In this document: positions 16,605-24,938 of the stretch, one piece after another
Layout: each line of letters opens with the position of its first letter
How positions within the stretch are numbered: the stretch's first letter is position 1
Origin: Microcella frigidaquae
Lineage (GTDB): Bacteria > Actinomycetota > Actinomycetes > Actinomycetales > Microbacteriaceae
Direction: 5' to 3'
DNA: 64,000 nucleotides
Assembly (NCBI RefSeq): GCF_014200395.1
Contig: NZ_JACHBS010000001.1
Coordinates: forward strand, 310,001 to 374,000
The notes under the pieces: generated by a model
What the model saw: only the letters and a program-made list of their open reading frames with translations
Told to the model about the DNA's origin: nothing
Database searches by the model: none
Position numbers and translations under genes: made by a program

Positions 16605-17083
16605 GACGTGGTGCTCCTCTCATGCGGGGCGACCTCGGCGGTCGCTCCGTCGATGCGCGTGACGACGACGCGATCGCCCTCGCGCAGGGTGGTGGTCTCA
16701 TGCTCGGGGGCGAGCCTGGCCGTCCAGGTCTCGCCGTTGGCGAGCCGCACGTAGCCGGTGTCGCCGGAGAAATCGGCTGTCACGCGCCCCTGCATGCCCT
16801 GCAGGGCGTCGACGTTGGTGCGCGCGCCGCGCTCATCGGCGCCGCGCCGCAGCGTCTTCAGCAGCAGCGGCCTGATCGTGAACAGCAGCAGGGCCGAGAC
16901 GATGGCCGCCGCGCCGATCTGCAGCCACCACGGGCCGCCGGCGAGGTTCACGCCGAGACCGCCGATGAGGCTGCCGGCGCCGATCATGAGGAAGGTGAAC
17001 TCGAGCGTCAGCAGCTCGATGATCACGCACACGAGCACGAAGACCAGCCAGATGATCCAGAGGTACTGGGTGAGGTCGGGCAT
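16601..17083 (-). CDS. NfeD family membrane protein
   Basis: A 160-residue protein with three or so hydrophobic helices (about residues 6-28, 31-50, 57-75) followed by an OB-fold C-terminal domain (GRVTADFSGDTGYVRLANGETW), the NfeD arrangement. It is the usual partner of an SPFH scaffold protein. ATG 17083 is preceded by an AGGAAGG site. A longer frame upstream overlaps the divergent SDR promoter and is not family-like. First gene of a three-gene operon with the SPFH and GDPD genes. Confidence 0.9.
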   Translation of the reverse strand: MPDLTQYLWIIWLVFVLVCVIIELLTLEFTFLMIGAGSLIGGLGVNLAGGPWWLQIGAAAIVSALLLFTIRPLLLKTLRRGADERGARTNVDALQGMQGRVTADFSGDTGYVRLANGETWTARLAPEHETTTLREGDRVVVTRIDGATAEVAPHERSTTS

Positions 17084-17166
17084 CGGCGCCTTCCTGGGTC
17101 GACTGATGCTCACGCTATCACCGGCCCCCGACGCCCCCGGGCGCCCGACACGGCGGGCATCCGCGG

Positions 17167-17172
17167 TAGGGT
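17167..17172 (+). promoter_or_regulatory. TAGGGT -10 box for the SDR gene
   Basis: TAGGGT lies 8 nt before the GTG at 17181, again consistent with a leaderless transcript. Confidence 0.5.
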
Positions 17173-17180
17173 CGGGAGTC

Positions 17181-17963
17181 GTGAACAGCCCCCTGCAGCC
17201 CGGCTCGCTCGCCGGCAAGACCGCCCTCGTCACCGGCTCCTCCCGCGGCATCGGCGCCGACACCGTGCGCTACTTCGCCGCCGCCGGCGCGAACGTCGTC
17301 ATCAACTACCGCTCGAAGGCGCCGCGGGCTGAGAAGCTGCTCGCCGAGCTCGAGGCGAACGGCACGCAGGGTCTCGCGATCGGCGCCGACCTCACCGACC
17401 CCGCTTCCGTCGAATCGATGATGGATGCTGTGCGCGAGCGCTTCGGCGCCCTCGACATCCTCGTGCTCAATGCCTCCGGCGGCATGGAGGCCGGCATGGG
17501 CGAGGACTACGCGCTGCGGCTCAACCGCGACGCCCAGGTGAACGTGCTGACGAAGGCGCTGCCGCTGCTGCACGAGGGCTCGCGCATCGTGTTCGTCACC
17601 AGCCACCAGGCCCACTTCATCCGCACCGTGCCGACGATGCCCGAGTACGAGCCCGTCGCTCTCTCGAAGCGGGCCGGCGAGGATGCCCTCCGCGACCTCA
17701 TCCCGACCCTCGAGGCGAAGGGCATCGGGTTCACCGTGGTCTCCGGCGACATGATCGAGGGCACCATCACGGCGACCCTGCTCGAGCGCGCCGCTCCCGG
17801 TGCCATCGATGCCCGCAAGGAGGCCGCCGGCAAGCTCTACAACGTGAGCGAGTTCGCCGCCGAGGTCGCCCAGGCCGCCGTCGACCCGGTTCCCGCCGAC
17901 AACACGCGGCTCGTGGGCGACGTGTCGTACTTCACCGAGTACCCGGCGACGTCGGGCTCCTAG
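17181..17963 (+). CDS. Short-chain dehydrogenase/reductase (atypical, no catalytic Tyr)
   Basis: A 260-residue Rossmann-fold protein with the cofactor loop TGSSRGIG (residues 18-25), a conserved LVLNASGG (NNAG-type) segment, and VTSHQ, which carries the usual serine position. The normal YxxxK catalytic pair is not present: the K of LSK has V at the -4 position, and the nearest Tyr (EYEP) is 7 residues before it. It is therefore an atypical SDR that may bind NAD(P) without classic activity. GTG chosen as start because of the promoter box and family N-terminus. Substrate unknown. Confidence 0.85.
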   Translation: MNSPLQPGSLAGKTALVTGSSRGIGADTVRYFAAAGANVVINYRSKAPRAEKLLAELEANGTQGLAIGADLTDPASVESMMDAVRERFGALDILVLNASGGMEAGMGEDYALRLNRDAQVNVLTKALPLLHEGSRIVFVTSHQAHFIRTVPTMPEYEPVALSKRAGEDALRDLIPTLEAKGIGFTVVSGDMIEGTITATLLERAAPGAIDARKEAAGKLYNVSEFAAEVAQAAVDPVPADNTRLVGDVSYFTEYPATSGS

Positions 17964-17981
17964 GCGCGGGGGAGTAGGGCA

Positions 17982-18440
17982 GTGGCCCCGACGCCGGGCC
18001 TGCGGCGGACATCCCGGATCGTTCTCATGGATGCGACCGGGGCGGCCCTGCTGTTCTTCACGGCCGCACCCGACTCGACGCGTTTCGCCCGCTGGATCAC
18101 CCCCGGCGGGGGAGTCGACCCGGGGGAGACCCACGAGCAGGCGGCGATCCGCGAACTGTTCGAGGAGACCGGGCTCGTCGTCGACACCGTTGGCGAGCCG
18201 ATCTGGAGCCTCGACTTCGATGTCGCCTGGGACGAGGCCGACCACGACCAGGGCCACGCCGAGTACTACCTGGTGCCGTGCGAGCGCTTCGATCCGGTGT
18301 CGACGAACTGGACCGAGTCGGAGCATGTCGACATGACCCGCCACGGCTGGTTCACGGCCGACGAGCTGCTGCGTCTGGGCGAACCCTTCGAGCCGTACGA
18401 TCTGCCGCGGCTGATGCGCGTCACAGCGGCCGCTCTCTGA
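17982..18440 (+). CDS. Nudix hydrolase
   Basis: A 152-residue hydrolase with a full Nudix box GGGVDPGETHEQAAIRELFEETGL (about residues 43-66, broken here for length: GGGVDPGE then REL-EETG). It would hydrolyse a nucleoside diphosphate linked to another group; the substrate cannot be told. The GTG start lies 18 bp after the SDR stop, so it may be cotranscribed. The first 12 residues precede the canonical beta strand. Confidence 0.85.
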   Translation: MAPTPGLRRTSRIVLMDATGAALLFFTAAPDSTRFARWITPGGGVDPGETHEQAAIRELFEETGLVVDTVGEPIWSLDFDVAWDEADHDQGHAEYYLVPCERFDPVSTNWTESEHVDMTRHGWFTADELLRLGEPFEPYDLPRLMRVTAAAL

Positions 18441-18452
18441 CAGACTCTCGAC

Positions 18453-18686
18453 ATGGCGATCGACGGATTCTCGATTCTGGGCATTCTGCTGTGGACGATC
18501 GGAATCGGTGGCCTGGCGGTCTTCTGGGTCGCCGCACTGGTGTCGATCTCGCGACGCTCGTCGCAGATGAGCGGCCTCGAGGCGGTCGGCTGGTACGCGA
18601 TCGTCATCTTCGCCCAGTTCTTCGGGCCCTTGATCTGGTTCTTCTTCGGCCGCGACCGGTACGCCCCGCCGAGTGCGGCAGGCTGA
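18453..18686 (+). CDS. PLDc_N domain small membrane protein
   Basis: A 77-residue protein with two hydrophobic helices (about residues 7-30 and 44-65) and the tail GPLIWFFFGRDR, typical of the phospholipase D nuclease N-terminal family (PLDc_N), found alone in many Gram-positive genomes. Function is not known. It follows the Nudix gene after 12 bp. Confidence 0.75.
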   Translation: MAIDGFSILGILLWTIGIGGLAVFWVAALVSISRRSSQMSGLEAVGWYAIVIFAQFFGPLIWFFFGRDRYAPPSAAG

Positions 18687-18723
18687 CGGCGAGCGGCGAC
18701 ACTCCGTCTGCGTCGCGTATCCG

Positions 18724-18738
18724 ATAATCTGCATTATG
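18724..18738. promoter_or_regulatory. AT-rich palindrome upstream of the DUF2087 gene
   Basis: ATAAT-CTGC-ATTAT (18724-18737) is an inverted repeat in an AT-rich patch of otherwise GC-rich DNA, about 105 bp before the GTG at 18841. It could be a promoter (TAATCT inside) or a regulator's operator. The 154 bp gap (18687-18840) holds no other gene I can support. Confidence 0.4.
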
Positions 18739-18840
18739 TCAGAATGAACGGATGCGGGGCCGACCGATGGGCGTCACAACTCTTCGTCGACCCCTCCCTC
18801 GTCATGGAGTTCTCTCGGCCGCCGACCTATCGTCACTACC

Positions 18841-19344
18841 GTGACTACCGACGTGAATGCGTGGCGCGGTGTCATCGCCGCACTCGCCAACCCAGACGCT
18901 CGTCGCGTGCTCGGCCTGCTGCTTGCCGAGCGCGACGCCGCTCCCGCGCTCGAGTCGCTCGCGCCGAAGCGCCGCTCCCGAGTACTGCAGCAGTTGTTCG
19001 AGGCCGGGCTGATCACCCGCGACGACGCGCCCGTTCTCCGCGCGGAGCGCTTCGCTGAGATCCTCGCCGCCGTTCCTGTGGAACGACCGACCGGGCTCCA
19101 CCGATTCATCGTGGATGGTCGACTCGACCACTACCCGTCACGAGCTGCCGACCGCGAGCTGGTGCTGCGCTACCTGCTCGACCGGGCAGCACCCGACATC
19201 GACGAGGTGATCGACGAGCGCACGGTCACCGAGCGGCTCGCCGACCTCAGCGACGACCCGGTCACGATGCGCCGCTACCTGGTCGACGCCGGGCTGCTCG
19301 ATCGCGCGGCCGACGGCAGCACGTACCGTCGCACCGATCGCTGA
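18841..19344 (+). CDS. DUF2087 domain protein
   Basis: A 167-residue protein. Residues about 4-80 resemble a winged-helix (VIAALANPDARRVLGLLL, RRSRVLQQLFEAGLI); residues about 95-160 are a DUF2087 domain (the pattern RELVLRYLLDR, TVTERLADLSDDPVTMRRYLVDAGLLDR). Proteins with this pair are usually called DNA-binding regulators of unknown target. GTG chosen as start. It is followed after 3 bp by the stop of the opposite-strand YCII pseudogene. Confidence 0.7.
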   Translation: MTTDVNAWRGVIAALANPDARRVLGLLLAERDAAPALESLAPKRRSRVLQQLFEAGLITRDDAPVLRAERFAEILAAVPVERPTGLHRFIVDGRLDHYPSRAADRELVLRYLLDRAAPDIDEVIDERTVTERLADLSDDPVTMRRYLVDAGLLDRAADGSTYRRTDR

Positions 19345-19347
19345 GCG

Positions 19348-19676
19348 CTAGCCCCCGTAGAACGGCCGCAGCTCGACCACGCGGTTGCAGGCACGCGACC
19401 CCTCGGCCGCGAGCGCGAGCGCCGCATCCCGGTCAGGCGCCTCGATGATCCAGAATCCCGACACGTACTGCTCGGCGTGTTGCAGCGGGCCCGGCGTGAC
19501 GACCCCGCTCCCCCGCGGTTGTCGATGACGGCGGATACCCGGGGTGACGCCAGACCCTCCGCCATGATCAGCTGGCCGGCGCTCTGCAGCCGCGCGTTGA
19601 AGGCGTCGATCGCCGCCATCTCGTCGACTGAACCTGAGCCGGATTCATTGTCGATGACATTCAGCACGTACTTCAT
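19348..19676 (-). pseudogene. YCII domain protein, frameshifted
   Basis: A YCII-family gene (DGPF-type; intact length would be about 109 residues). The start [16 protein letters not shown] and the middle region to VIDNRGGAG read in one frame; the rest ([23 protein letters not shown], ending FYGG) continues in another. One base appears to be missing within the C runs at 19503-19506 or 19510-19514 (plus strand). Either this is a real disrupted gene or a sequencing error in a homopolymer. Ribosome binding site GGAGGGAGG lies upstream of the ATG at 19676. Confidence 0.75.
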
Positions 19677-19725
19677 CGGCGGTCCCTCCCTCCTCGCCTG
19701 TCCAGCACGGGGCTACCATGCCACC

Positions 19726-20097
19726 ATGGCCACCCCACCCGCCACCCTCGACCGCGTCGCACGCATGCCCTTCGCGACCGTGTATCCGCTCTACGTGACG
19801 AAGGTCGAGAAGAAGGGCCGGACGCGCGCCGAGCTCGACGCGGTCATCCAGTGGCTGACGGGCTTCGATGACGCGGCCATCGCGCAGCACATCGCCGCAC
19901 AGACGACGTTCGCCGAGTTCTTCGACGCCGCCCACCTTCACCCGAACGCGAGCCTCATCACCGGGGTCATCTGCGGCGTGCGCGTCGAGGAGATCGAGGA
20001 GCCGCTCATGCAGCGCGTGCGCTACCTCGACAAACTCGTCGACGAACTGGCCAAAGGCAAGGCCATGGAGAAGATCCTGCGCGCGCCGGCGGCCTGA
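19726..20097 (+). CDS. DUF2200 family protein
   Basis: A 123-residue protein that matches the DUF2200 family ([53 protein letters not shown]). All family hallmarks are present over the full length; the function is unknown. ATG 19726 is used; the earlier ATG at 19718 is out of frame. A second gene, ychJ, starts 7 bp after it, so the two are likely cotranscribed. Confidence 0.8.
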   Translation: MATPPATLDRVARMPFATVYPLYVTKVEKKGRTRAELDAVIQWLTGFDDAAIAQHIAAQTTFAEFFDAAHLHPNASLITGVICGVRVEEIEEPLMQRVRYLDKLVDELAKGKAMEKILRAPAA

Positions 20098-20104
20098 GGG
20101 CACC

Positions 20105-20482
20105 GTGCGCTGCCCCTGCCTGAGCGGCCTGCCCTTCGCCGAGTGCTGCGAGCCCCTGCACCGCGGGGCCGCGATCGCCCCGACGGCCGAGCAGCTGATG
20201 CGCTCACGCTTCAGCGCCTTCACGGTCGGCGATGCCGACTACCTGCTCGCCACCTGGCACCCGTCGACGCGTCCGGCGACGCTCGAGCTCGACCCCGTGG
20301 TGCGCTGGTACCGCCTCGACATCCTCGACCGGTCGGCCGGCGGGCCGCTCGACAGGCGCGGCGCGGTCGAGTTCCAGGCCTACTGGCGCTCGCCCGACGA
20401 CCGCGGGTCGCAGCGTGAGCGCAGCCGGTTCGTGCGCGAGGGCGGACGCTGGTTCTACCTCGATGCGGCGAGCCTGAGCTAG
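20105..20482 (+). CDS. YchJ family protein
   Basis: A 125-residue UPF0225/YchJ protein. It begins with a SEC-C-like cysteine motif (CPCLSGLPFAECCEPLH), a zinc-binding element, followed by the conserved LMRSRFSAFTVGDADYLLATWHPSTRP and FQAYWR segments. Biochemical role unknown. GTG start. Its TAG stop is part of the left arm of the hairpin at 20478-20533. Confidence 0.8.
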   Translation: MRCPCLSGLPFAECCEPLHRGAAIAPTAEQLMRSRFSAFTVGDADYLLATWHPSTRPATLELDPVVRWYRLDILDRSAGGPLDRRGAVEFQAYWRSPDDRGSQRERSRFVREGGRWFYLDAASLS

Positions 20483-20533
20483 CCGCTCGCCGGCCGCCGG
20501 CCGCCGGCCGCCGGCCGCCGGGCCCCGGCTAGC
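20478..20533. terminator. Palindrome with a CCGGCCG heptamer array between two convergent stops
   Basis: GCTAGCC (20478-20484) and GGCTAGC (20527-20533) are perfect inverted arms that contain the stop codons of ychJ (plus) and of the PLP enzyme (minus). The interior is an array of about four to five 7 bp units (CCGGCCG), which can fold back in many registers. A bidirectional termination hairpin is likely. Confidence 0.55.
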
Positions 20534-21707
20534 GCTGCGCGGCCTCGAGCGCGTTGTGCAGGTCGCGGCGGAGGTCCTGCACGGCCTCCAGGCCGATCGA
20601 CATTCGCACGACGCCGGCGCCGGGGCGGGCATCCGGCGCCACCGGGCGGTGCGTGAGCGATGCGGGATGCTGCACCAGCGAGTCGACTCCCCCGAGCGAC
20701 ACGGCGTGCGTGAAGAGCCGCAGCGCGCCGATGAAGCGCTCTGCCGCGGCGTACCCGCCCGCGAGCTCGACAGTGAGCATGGCGCCGGGTCCGCGCAGCT
20801 GCATGCCGAGCAGCCCGTGCGGGTCGCTCCCCGGCAGGCCCGGGTAGTGCACCCGCGCGACAGCAGAGTGCTCGGCCAGCAGCGATGCGAGCTCCCCCGC
20901 CGTCGCCTGCTGAGCGCGCACCCGCAGAGCGAGGGTCGGCAGGCCGCGGTGCAGCAGATACGCGCCGAGCGGGTGCAGCAGCCCGCCCGTGATGGCCCGC
21001 ACGGGACGGATGGCCGTTGCCCACTCGCTGCTGCCGGCCACGACTCCTCCCATGGCGTCGCCGTGACCGCCGATGTACTTGGTGGCACTGTGCAGCGCGA
21101 GGGCCGCGCCGTGCGCGAGCGGGTTCTGGAGCACCGGGGTGGCGAAGGTGTTGTCGACCATGACCGGCGCGTCGCCGGCCGCCGCGACCACGGCGGCGAT
21201 GTCGATGAGCTCGAGCGTGGGGTTGCAGGGCGACTCCATGACGACCAGGCAGGTGTCGGAGCGCACCGCCCCGGCGACCTCGTCGGGCGCGCAGTAGGTC
21301 GTCTCCGTGCCGAGCAGCCTCGAGGCGAGCAGGTGGTCGGTGCCGCCGTACAGCGGGCGCACGGCCACGACGTGACGGCCCCTCCCCCGGTTCATCGCCG
21401 CGAGCAGCACCGCACTGACCGCCGCCATCCCGGTGCCGAATGCGACGGCCTCCTCGGCGCCCTCCAGCTCGGCGAGGGCCTGCTCGAACCGGGCCACGGT
21501 CGGGTTCCAGAGCCGGGCGTAGACGTTTCCGCCCTCGGTGGGATGCCCTCCGGTGGCGATGGACTCGTACGAGCCTCCGCCGACCTCGATGTCGGGCAGC
21601 GGATTCGTGGTCGAGAGGTCGATCGGCAGAGCGTGGACACCGAGCGCCGCGAGGTCACCGCGCCCCGCGTGCACGGCGCGCGTCTCGAAGGCGTCGTCGC
21701 TGAGCAT
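20529..21707 (-). CDS. Cys/Met metabolism PLP-dependent lyase (cystathionine gamma-lyase-type)
   Basis: A 392-residue enzyme of the trans-sulfuration PLP family. The PLP lysine is in SATKYIGGHGD, the phosphate-binding YAR (NVYARLWNPTV) and RPLYGGTDHL tyrosines are present, and SLGGVDSLVQHPASLTH is conserved near the end. The methionine gamma-lyase cysteine (YGC) is YGG here, so cystathionine gamma-lyase or synthase is more likely than methionine gamma-lyase. ATG 21707 is used; a longer upstream frame runs through the divergent promoter. Divergent Lrp gene suggests amino-acid-responsive control. Confidence 0.87.
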   Translation of the reverse strand: MLSDDAFETRAVHAGRGDLAALGVHALPIDLSTTNPLPDIEVGGGSYESIATGGHPTEGGNVYARLWNPTVARFEQALAELEGAEEAVAFGTGMAAVSAVLLAAMNRGRGRHVVAVRPLYGGTDHLLASRLLGTETTYCAPDEVAGAVRSDTCLVVMESPCNPTLELIDIAAVVAAAGDAPVMVDNTFATPVLQNPLAHGAALALHSATKYIGGHGDAMGGVVAGSSEWATAIRPVRAITGGLLHPLGAYLLHRGLPTLALRVRAQQATAGELASLLAEHSAVARVHYPGLPGSDPHGLLGMQLRGPGAMLTVELAGGYAAAERFIGALRLFTHAVSLGGVDSLVQHPASLTHRPVAPDARPGAGVVRMSIGLEAVQDLRRDLHNALEAAQR

Positions 21708-21802
21708 GCAGCCATGGTGGCGCAGACTGCGGCGGAAAAGGGCAATAGACGAAGAATCCGCGCTGCTTGACGCTTCTAGCGCGTCTCCTTCATGCTTTCG
21801 GG

Positions 21803-22324
21803 ATGTCCGACTCGAGCACGACGCAGAACGCGCACCCCGCATCCCTCGACGCCGCGCGCCTCGACGGCACCGACCTCGCCCTGCTCGCCGAGCTCGAGCG
21901 CAACGGTCGCCTGACCAATGCGGCGCTCGCCGAGCGCGCGGGCATCGCGGAGTCGACCTGCACCCAGCGGCTCCGGTCGCTCCGCGAGCGCGGAGTGATC
22001 CGCGCCTTCCGCGCCGACATCGACCCGGCCGCCCTCGGCCTCAGCCTGCAGGCGCTCATCACCGTTCGGCTGGGCACGCACGGCCGCGAGCAGGTGCACG
22101 GGTTCGAGCGGGGCGTGCGCACCCTGCCGAACGTCCTGACGGCGTTCCACGTCGCGGGTGCTGACGACTACCTGCTGCACGTGGCCGTGCCGACGGCCGC
22201 CGCGCTGCGCGAGCTCGTGCTCGACCACCTCACGACGCAGCCGCATGTGCGGCACGTCGAGACGCAACTGGTGTTCGAGGTGATCCCCGGCCCGGGTCTC
22301 GTCGCCGCCGGTCAGCCGGCGTAG
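21803..22324 (+). CDS. Lrp/AsnC family transcription regulator
   Basis: A 173-residue regulator: N-terminal helix-turn-helix ([24 protein letters not shown], about residues 37-60) and a RAM ligand domain (about 70-160). It probably senses an amino acid and controls the divergent PLP-lyase gene, the usual arrangement for this pair. The 95 bp between them (21708-21802) holds a TTGACG element at 21768-21773. ATG 21803 is chosen over an earlier one (21767) because the frame upstream is not family-like. It overlaps the 3' end of trpD by 13 bp. Confidence 0.88.
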   Translation: MSDSSTTQNAHPASLDAARLDGTDLALLAELERNGRLTNAALAERAGIAESTCTQRLRSLRERGVIRAFRADIDPAALGLSLQALITVRLGTHGREQVHGFERGVRTLPNVLTAFHVAGADDYLLHVAVPTAAALRELVLDHLTTQPHVRHVETQLVFEVIPGPGLVAAGQPA

Positions 22325-23376
22325 CGCGCGGTCGCCGCCGCCCACTGCTCGAGCTTCGCCGCGGCGGCGCCCGAGTCGATCGTCGTCTCGGCAACGGTCA
22401 GCTGCTCGGCGAGGCGCTCGAGCAGCGGCCGGCGGATCTGGTCCGGGTCCTCCGCCAGCCGGAACGACACGAGACCGGCGGCAGCGTTCAGCAGCACGAT
22501 GTCGCGCACCGGCCCCGGCTCGCCACCGAGCACCGCGCGGGCGAGACTCGCGTTGTGATCGGGCGTCGAGCCCAGGATCTCCTCGATCTGCGCGGTGCGA
22601 ATGCCCAGTTCGCGCGGGTCCAGGTCGTGCTCGGTCACGAATCCGCGCGAGACCTCCCAGATGTGGCTGTGACCGGTGGTCGTGATCTTGTCGATGCCGT
22701 CATCGCCGCGGTAGACGAGCGCCGTCGCGCCGCGCGTACGGAAGACGCCCACGACGAGGGGCACCCGGTCGAGACTCGCGACCCCGACGGCCGAGGCCTC
22801 GGGGCGGGCGGGGTTGCAGAGCGGGCCGAGGATGTTGAACACCGTCGCGATGCCCAGCTGACGCCGGGGCGGGCCCGCGTGCCGGAAGCCAGGGTGGAAG
22901 ACCGCCGCGTTGAGGTAGGTGAGACCGACCTCGCCGAAGACCGTCGCCACGCTCTCCGGCTCCAGGTCGATCTCCACCCCGAGGTGCTGCAGCACATCGG
23001 ACGCGCCCGAGGACGAGCTCGCCGCGCGGTTGCCGTGCTTCGCCACCGGTACACCCGCCGCCGCGACCACGATCGACGCGATCGACGAGACGTTGACGAC
23101 CGCTCCATACGGGTCTCCCCCGGTGCCGACGATGTCGAGCACCATGGCCGGGATCTCGATCGCGCGGGCATGCCGCAGCGCCGCATCACGGAAGCCGACG
23201 ATCTCGTCGACCGTCTCGCCCTTGGCCCGGAGTGCGACCAGGAAGCCGCCCAGCTGGGCCTCCGTCGCCTCCCCCGAGACCACCTGCTCCATCGCCCAGG
23301 TCGCCTCGGCGATCGAGAGATCGTCGCCATCGAGCATTCGGGTGAGGATGCGGGGCCAGGAAGGTGGAGTCGTCAT
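22312..23376 (-). CDS. trpD: Anthranilate phosphoribosyltransferase TrpD
   Basis: A 354-residue enzyme that joins anthranilate to PRPP, the second step in tryptophan synthesis. It carries the PRPP loop [11 protein letters not shown] (near residues 80-90), [24 protein letters not shown] anthranilate/metal residues, and [11 protein letters not shown]. The rest of the trp pathway is not in this window. ATG 23376 is preceded by TAGCAT, predicting a leaderless mRNA. It is divergent from ctaE. Confidence 0.93.
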   Translation of the reverse strand: MTTPPSWPRILTRMLDGDDLSIAEATWAMEQVVSGEATEAQLGGFLVALRAKGETVDEIVGFRDAALRHARAIEIPAMVLDIVGTGGDPYGAVVNVSSIASIVVAAAGVPVAKHGNRAASSSSGASDVLQHLGVEIDLEPESVATVFGEVGLTYLNAAVFHPGFRHAGPPRRQLGIATVFNILGPLCNPARPEASAVGVASLDRVPLVVGVFRTRGATALVYRGDDGIDKITTTGHSHIWEVSRGFVTEHDLDPRELGIRTAQIEEILGSTPDHNASLARAVLGGEPGPVRDIVLLNAAAGLVSFRLAEDPDQIRRPLLERLAEQLTVAETTIDSGAAAAKLEQWAAATARYAG

Positions 23377-23382
23377 GCTGTG

Positions 23383-23388
23383 ATGCTA
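23383..23388 (-). promoter_or_regulatory. TAGCAT -10 box for trpD
   Basis: On the minus strand TAGCAT is 6 nt before the trpD ATG, so the mRNA would be leaderless. Confidence 0.5.
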
Positions 23389-23442
23389 CTTTCCCGCCCG
23401 AAACGGGGGTGTCGCCGGGCTCGAACCATCAGTTTCATCGGT

Positions 23443-23448
23443 CATAAT
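23443..23448 (+). promoter_or_regulatory. CATAAT -10 box for ctaE
   Basis: CATAAT lies 6 nt before the ctaE GTG start (23455). It is close to the consensus TATAAT and drives the large ctaE-qcrCAB operon. Confidence 0.6.
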
Positions 23449-23454
23449 GAACGG

Positions 23455-24084
23455 GTGACCAGTACCTCGCTTTCGAGCTCGCTCAGCGCACCCACGATCA
23501 ACCGACCCAACGTCGTCGCCGTCGGCACGATCGTCTGGCTGGGAAGCGAGGTGATGTTCTTCGCCGGCCTGTTCGCCATCTACTTCACCCTGCGGTCGAC
23601 CTCCCCGCAGCTCTGGGAGGCCGGCACCGAGAAGTTCAACGTGCCGTTCGCCCTGACGATCACCACGATCCTCGTGCTGTCGTCGGTCACCTGCCAGTTC
23701 GGCGTGTTCGCAGCCGAGCGGCTGCAGGTGCGACGCACCGGCTGGAAGCCGACGCAGTGGGGCATGGTCGAGTGGTTCTTCCTGACCTACGCGCTCGGCG
23801 CGATCTTCATCGCCGGGCAGTCGTACGAGTACTCGATCCTCGTCAGCGAGGCCGTCCGCCTCGACTCCGACGCGTTCGGATCGGCGTTCTACCTCACCAC
23901 CGGGTTCCACGGCCTCCACGTCACGGGCGGCCTGATCGCCTTCCTGCTGGTGATCGGCCGCGCGTATGCCGTGAAGACCTTCACCCACCGCGACGCGACC
24001 AGCGCGATCGTGGTCTCCTATTACTGGCACTTCGTTGACGTGGTCTGGATCGGTCTGTTCCTCGTCATCTACGTCCTCCAATGA
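23455..24084 (+). CDS. ctaE: Cytochrome c oxidase subunit III
   Basis: A 209-residue membrane protein with five transmembrane helices, the actinobacterial form of aa3 oxidase subunit III. Diagnostic regions are [34 protein letters not shown] and [15 protein letters not shown]. It belongs to the bcc-aa3 supercomplex that carries electrons from menaquinol to oxygen. First gene of ctaE-qcrC-qcrA-qcrB; it overlaps qcrC by 4 nt (ATGA). GTG start after the CATAAT box. Confidence 0.95.
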   Translation: MTSTSLSSSLSAPTINRPNVVAVGTIVWLGSEVMFFAGLFAIYFTLRSTSPQLWEAGTEKFNVPFALTITTILVLSSVTCQFGVFAAERLQVRRTGWKPTQWGMVEWFFLTYALGAIFIAGQSYEYSILVSEAVRLDSDAFGSAFYLTTGFHGLHVTGGLIAFLLVIGRAYAVKTFTHRDATSAIVVSYYWHFVDVVWIGLFLVIYVLQ

Positions 24085-24908
24085 ACCGCAGAATCGAGAC
24101 GCACCGCACCATGGCTACCTCCTCCGCATCCGCTCGCCGCGTCGGTCGCCGGCACCCGCTCGCGACCACCGCTCTGCTCGTCGTCGGCCTCCTCGCGACG
24201 GGCGGCGCCTACGCGCTCGCCACGACCACCGCGACGGCCGAGACCCGTGCCGCCAGCGCCGAGCTGGTCGAGGAGGGCGGCAAGCTCTTCGCCGCGAACT
24301 GCGCCAGCTGCCACGGCCTCCAGGCCCAGGGCACCGCGGCCGGCCCGACCCTGATCGGCGCGGGCGCGCTCGCCGTCGACTTCCAGGTGGGCACCGGTCG
24401 CATGCCGATGGCGGCGTCGGGCCCGCAGGCCGAGAAGAAGCCCGTGCAGTTCACCCAGGAGCAGATCGACGCCATGGGCGCGTGGGTCGCCGAGCTCGCC
24501 CCCGGCCCCGCCGTTCCTGCCGACCGCTACATCGCCGGTGACGGCGACGCCGCCAATGGCGCGGAGCTCTTCCGCATCAACTGCGCCATGTGCCACAACG
24601 TCGCCGGTGCCGGTGGCGCACTGACCGAGGGCAAGTGGGCTCCCGGCCTCGCGGGCGTCGACCCGGTGCACATCTACGGTGCGATGGTGACCGGCCCGCA
24701 GAACATGCCCGTCTTCAGCGACCTCAACCTCACGCCCGAGGAGAAGAACGACATCATCACCTACCTGCTGTACGTCGAGGAGAACCCCTCGGTCGGCGGG
24801 TGGGACCTCGGTTCGCTGGGCCCCGTGTCGGAGGGCCTCTTCATCTGGATCTTCGGTCTCGGAGCCCTGATCGGCGTCACGATCTGGCTCACCGCGAAGT
24901 CCAACTAG
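24081..24908 (+). CDS. qcrC: Cytochrome bc1 complex diheme cytochrome c subunit QcrC
   Basis: A 275-residue membrane-anchored dihaem protein. Haem motifs are CASCH at residues 74-78 and CAMCH at 168-172; each has a downstream Met likely to be the axial ligand. An N-terminal hydrophobic segment (about 28-46) is a signal or anchor, and the C-terminus has one transmembrane helix (about 250-270). It hands electrons from the Rieske protein to the aa3 oxidase inside the supercomplex. Overlaps ctaE by 4 nt. Confidence 0.95.
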   Translation: MNRRIETHRTMATSSASARRVGRRHPLATTALLVVGLLATGGAYALATTTATAETRAASAELVEEGGKLFAANCASCHGLQAQGTAAGPTLIGAGALAVDFQVGTGRMPMAASGPQAEKKPVQFTQEQIDAMGAWVAELAPGPAVPADRYIAGDGDAANGAELFRINCAMCHNVAGAGGALTEGKWAPGLAGVDPVHIYGAMVTGPQNMPVFSDLNLTPEEKNDIITYLLYVEENPSVGGWDLGSLGPVSEGLFIWIFGLGALIGVTIWLTAKSN

Positions 24909-24938
24909 GCCTGAACGACCTCGAGGAAAGGAACACCA

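Noticed and set aside
18744..19058. A 104-codon frame overlapping the DUF2087 gene
   Set aside because: Arg/Pro-rich shadow in another frame, no ribosome binding site.
23405..23430. tRNA T-loop-like GGTTCGAGCCC on the minus strand between trpD and ctaE
   Set aside because: The arms do not pair as a T stem and no acceptor or anticodon stem can be formed around it.
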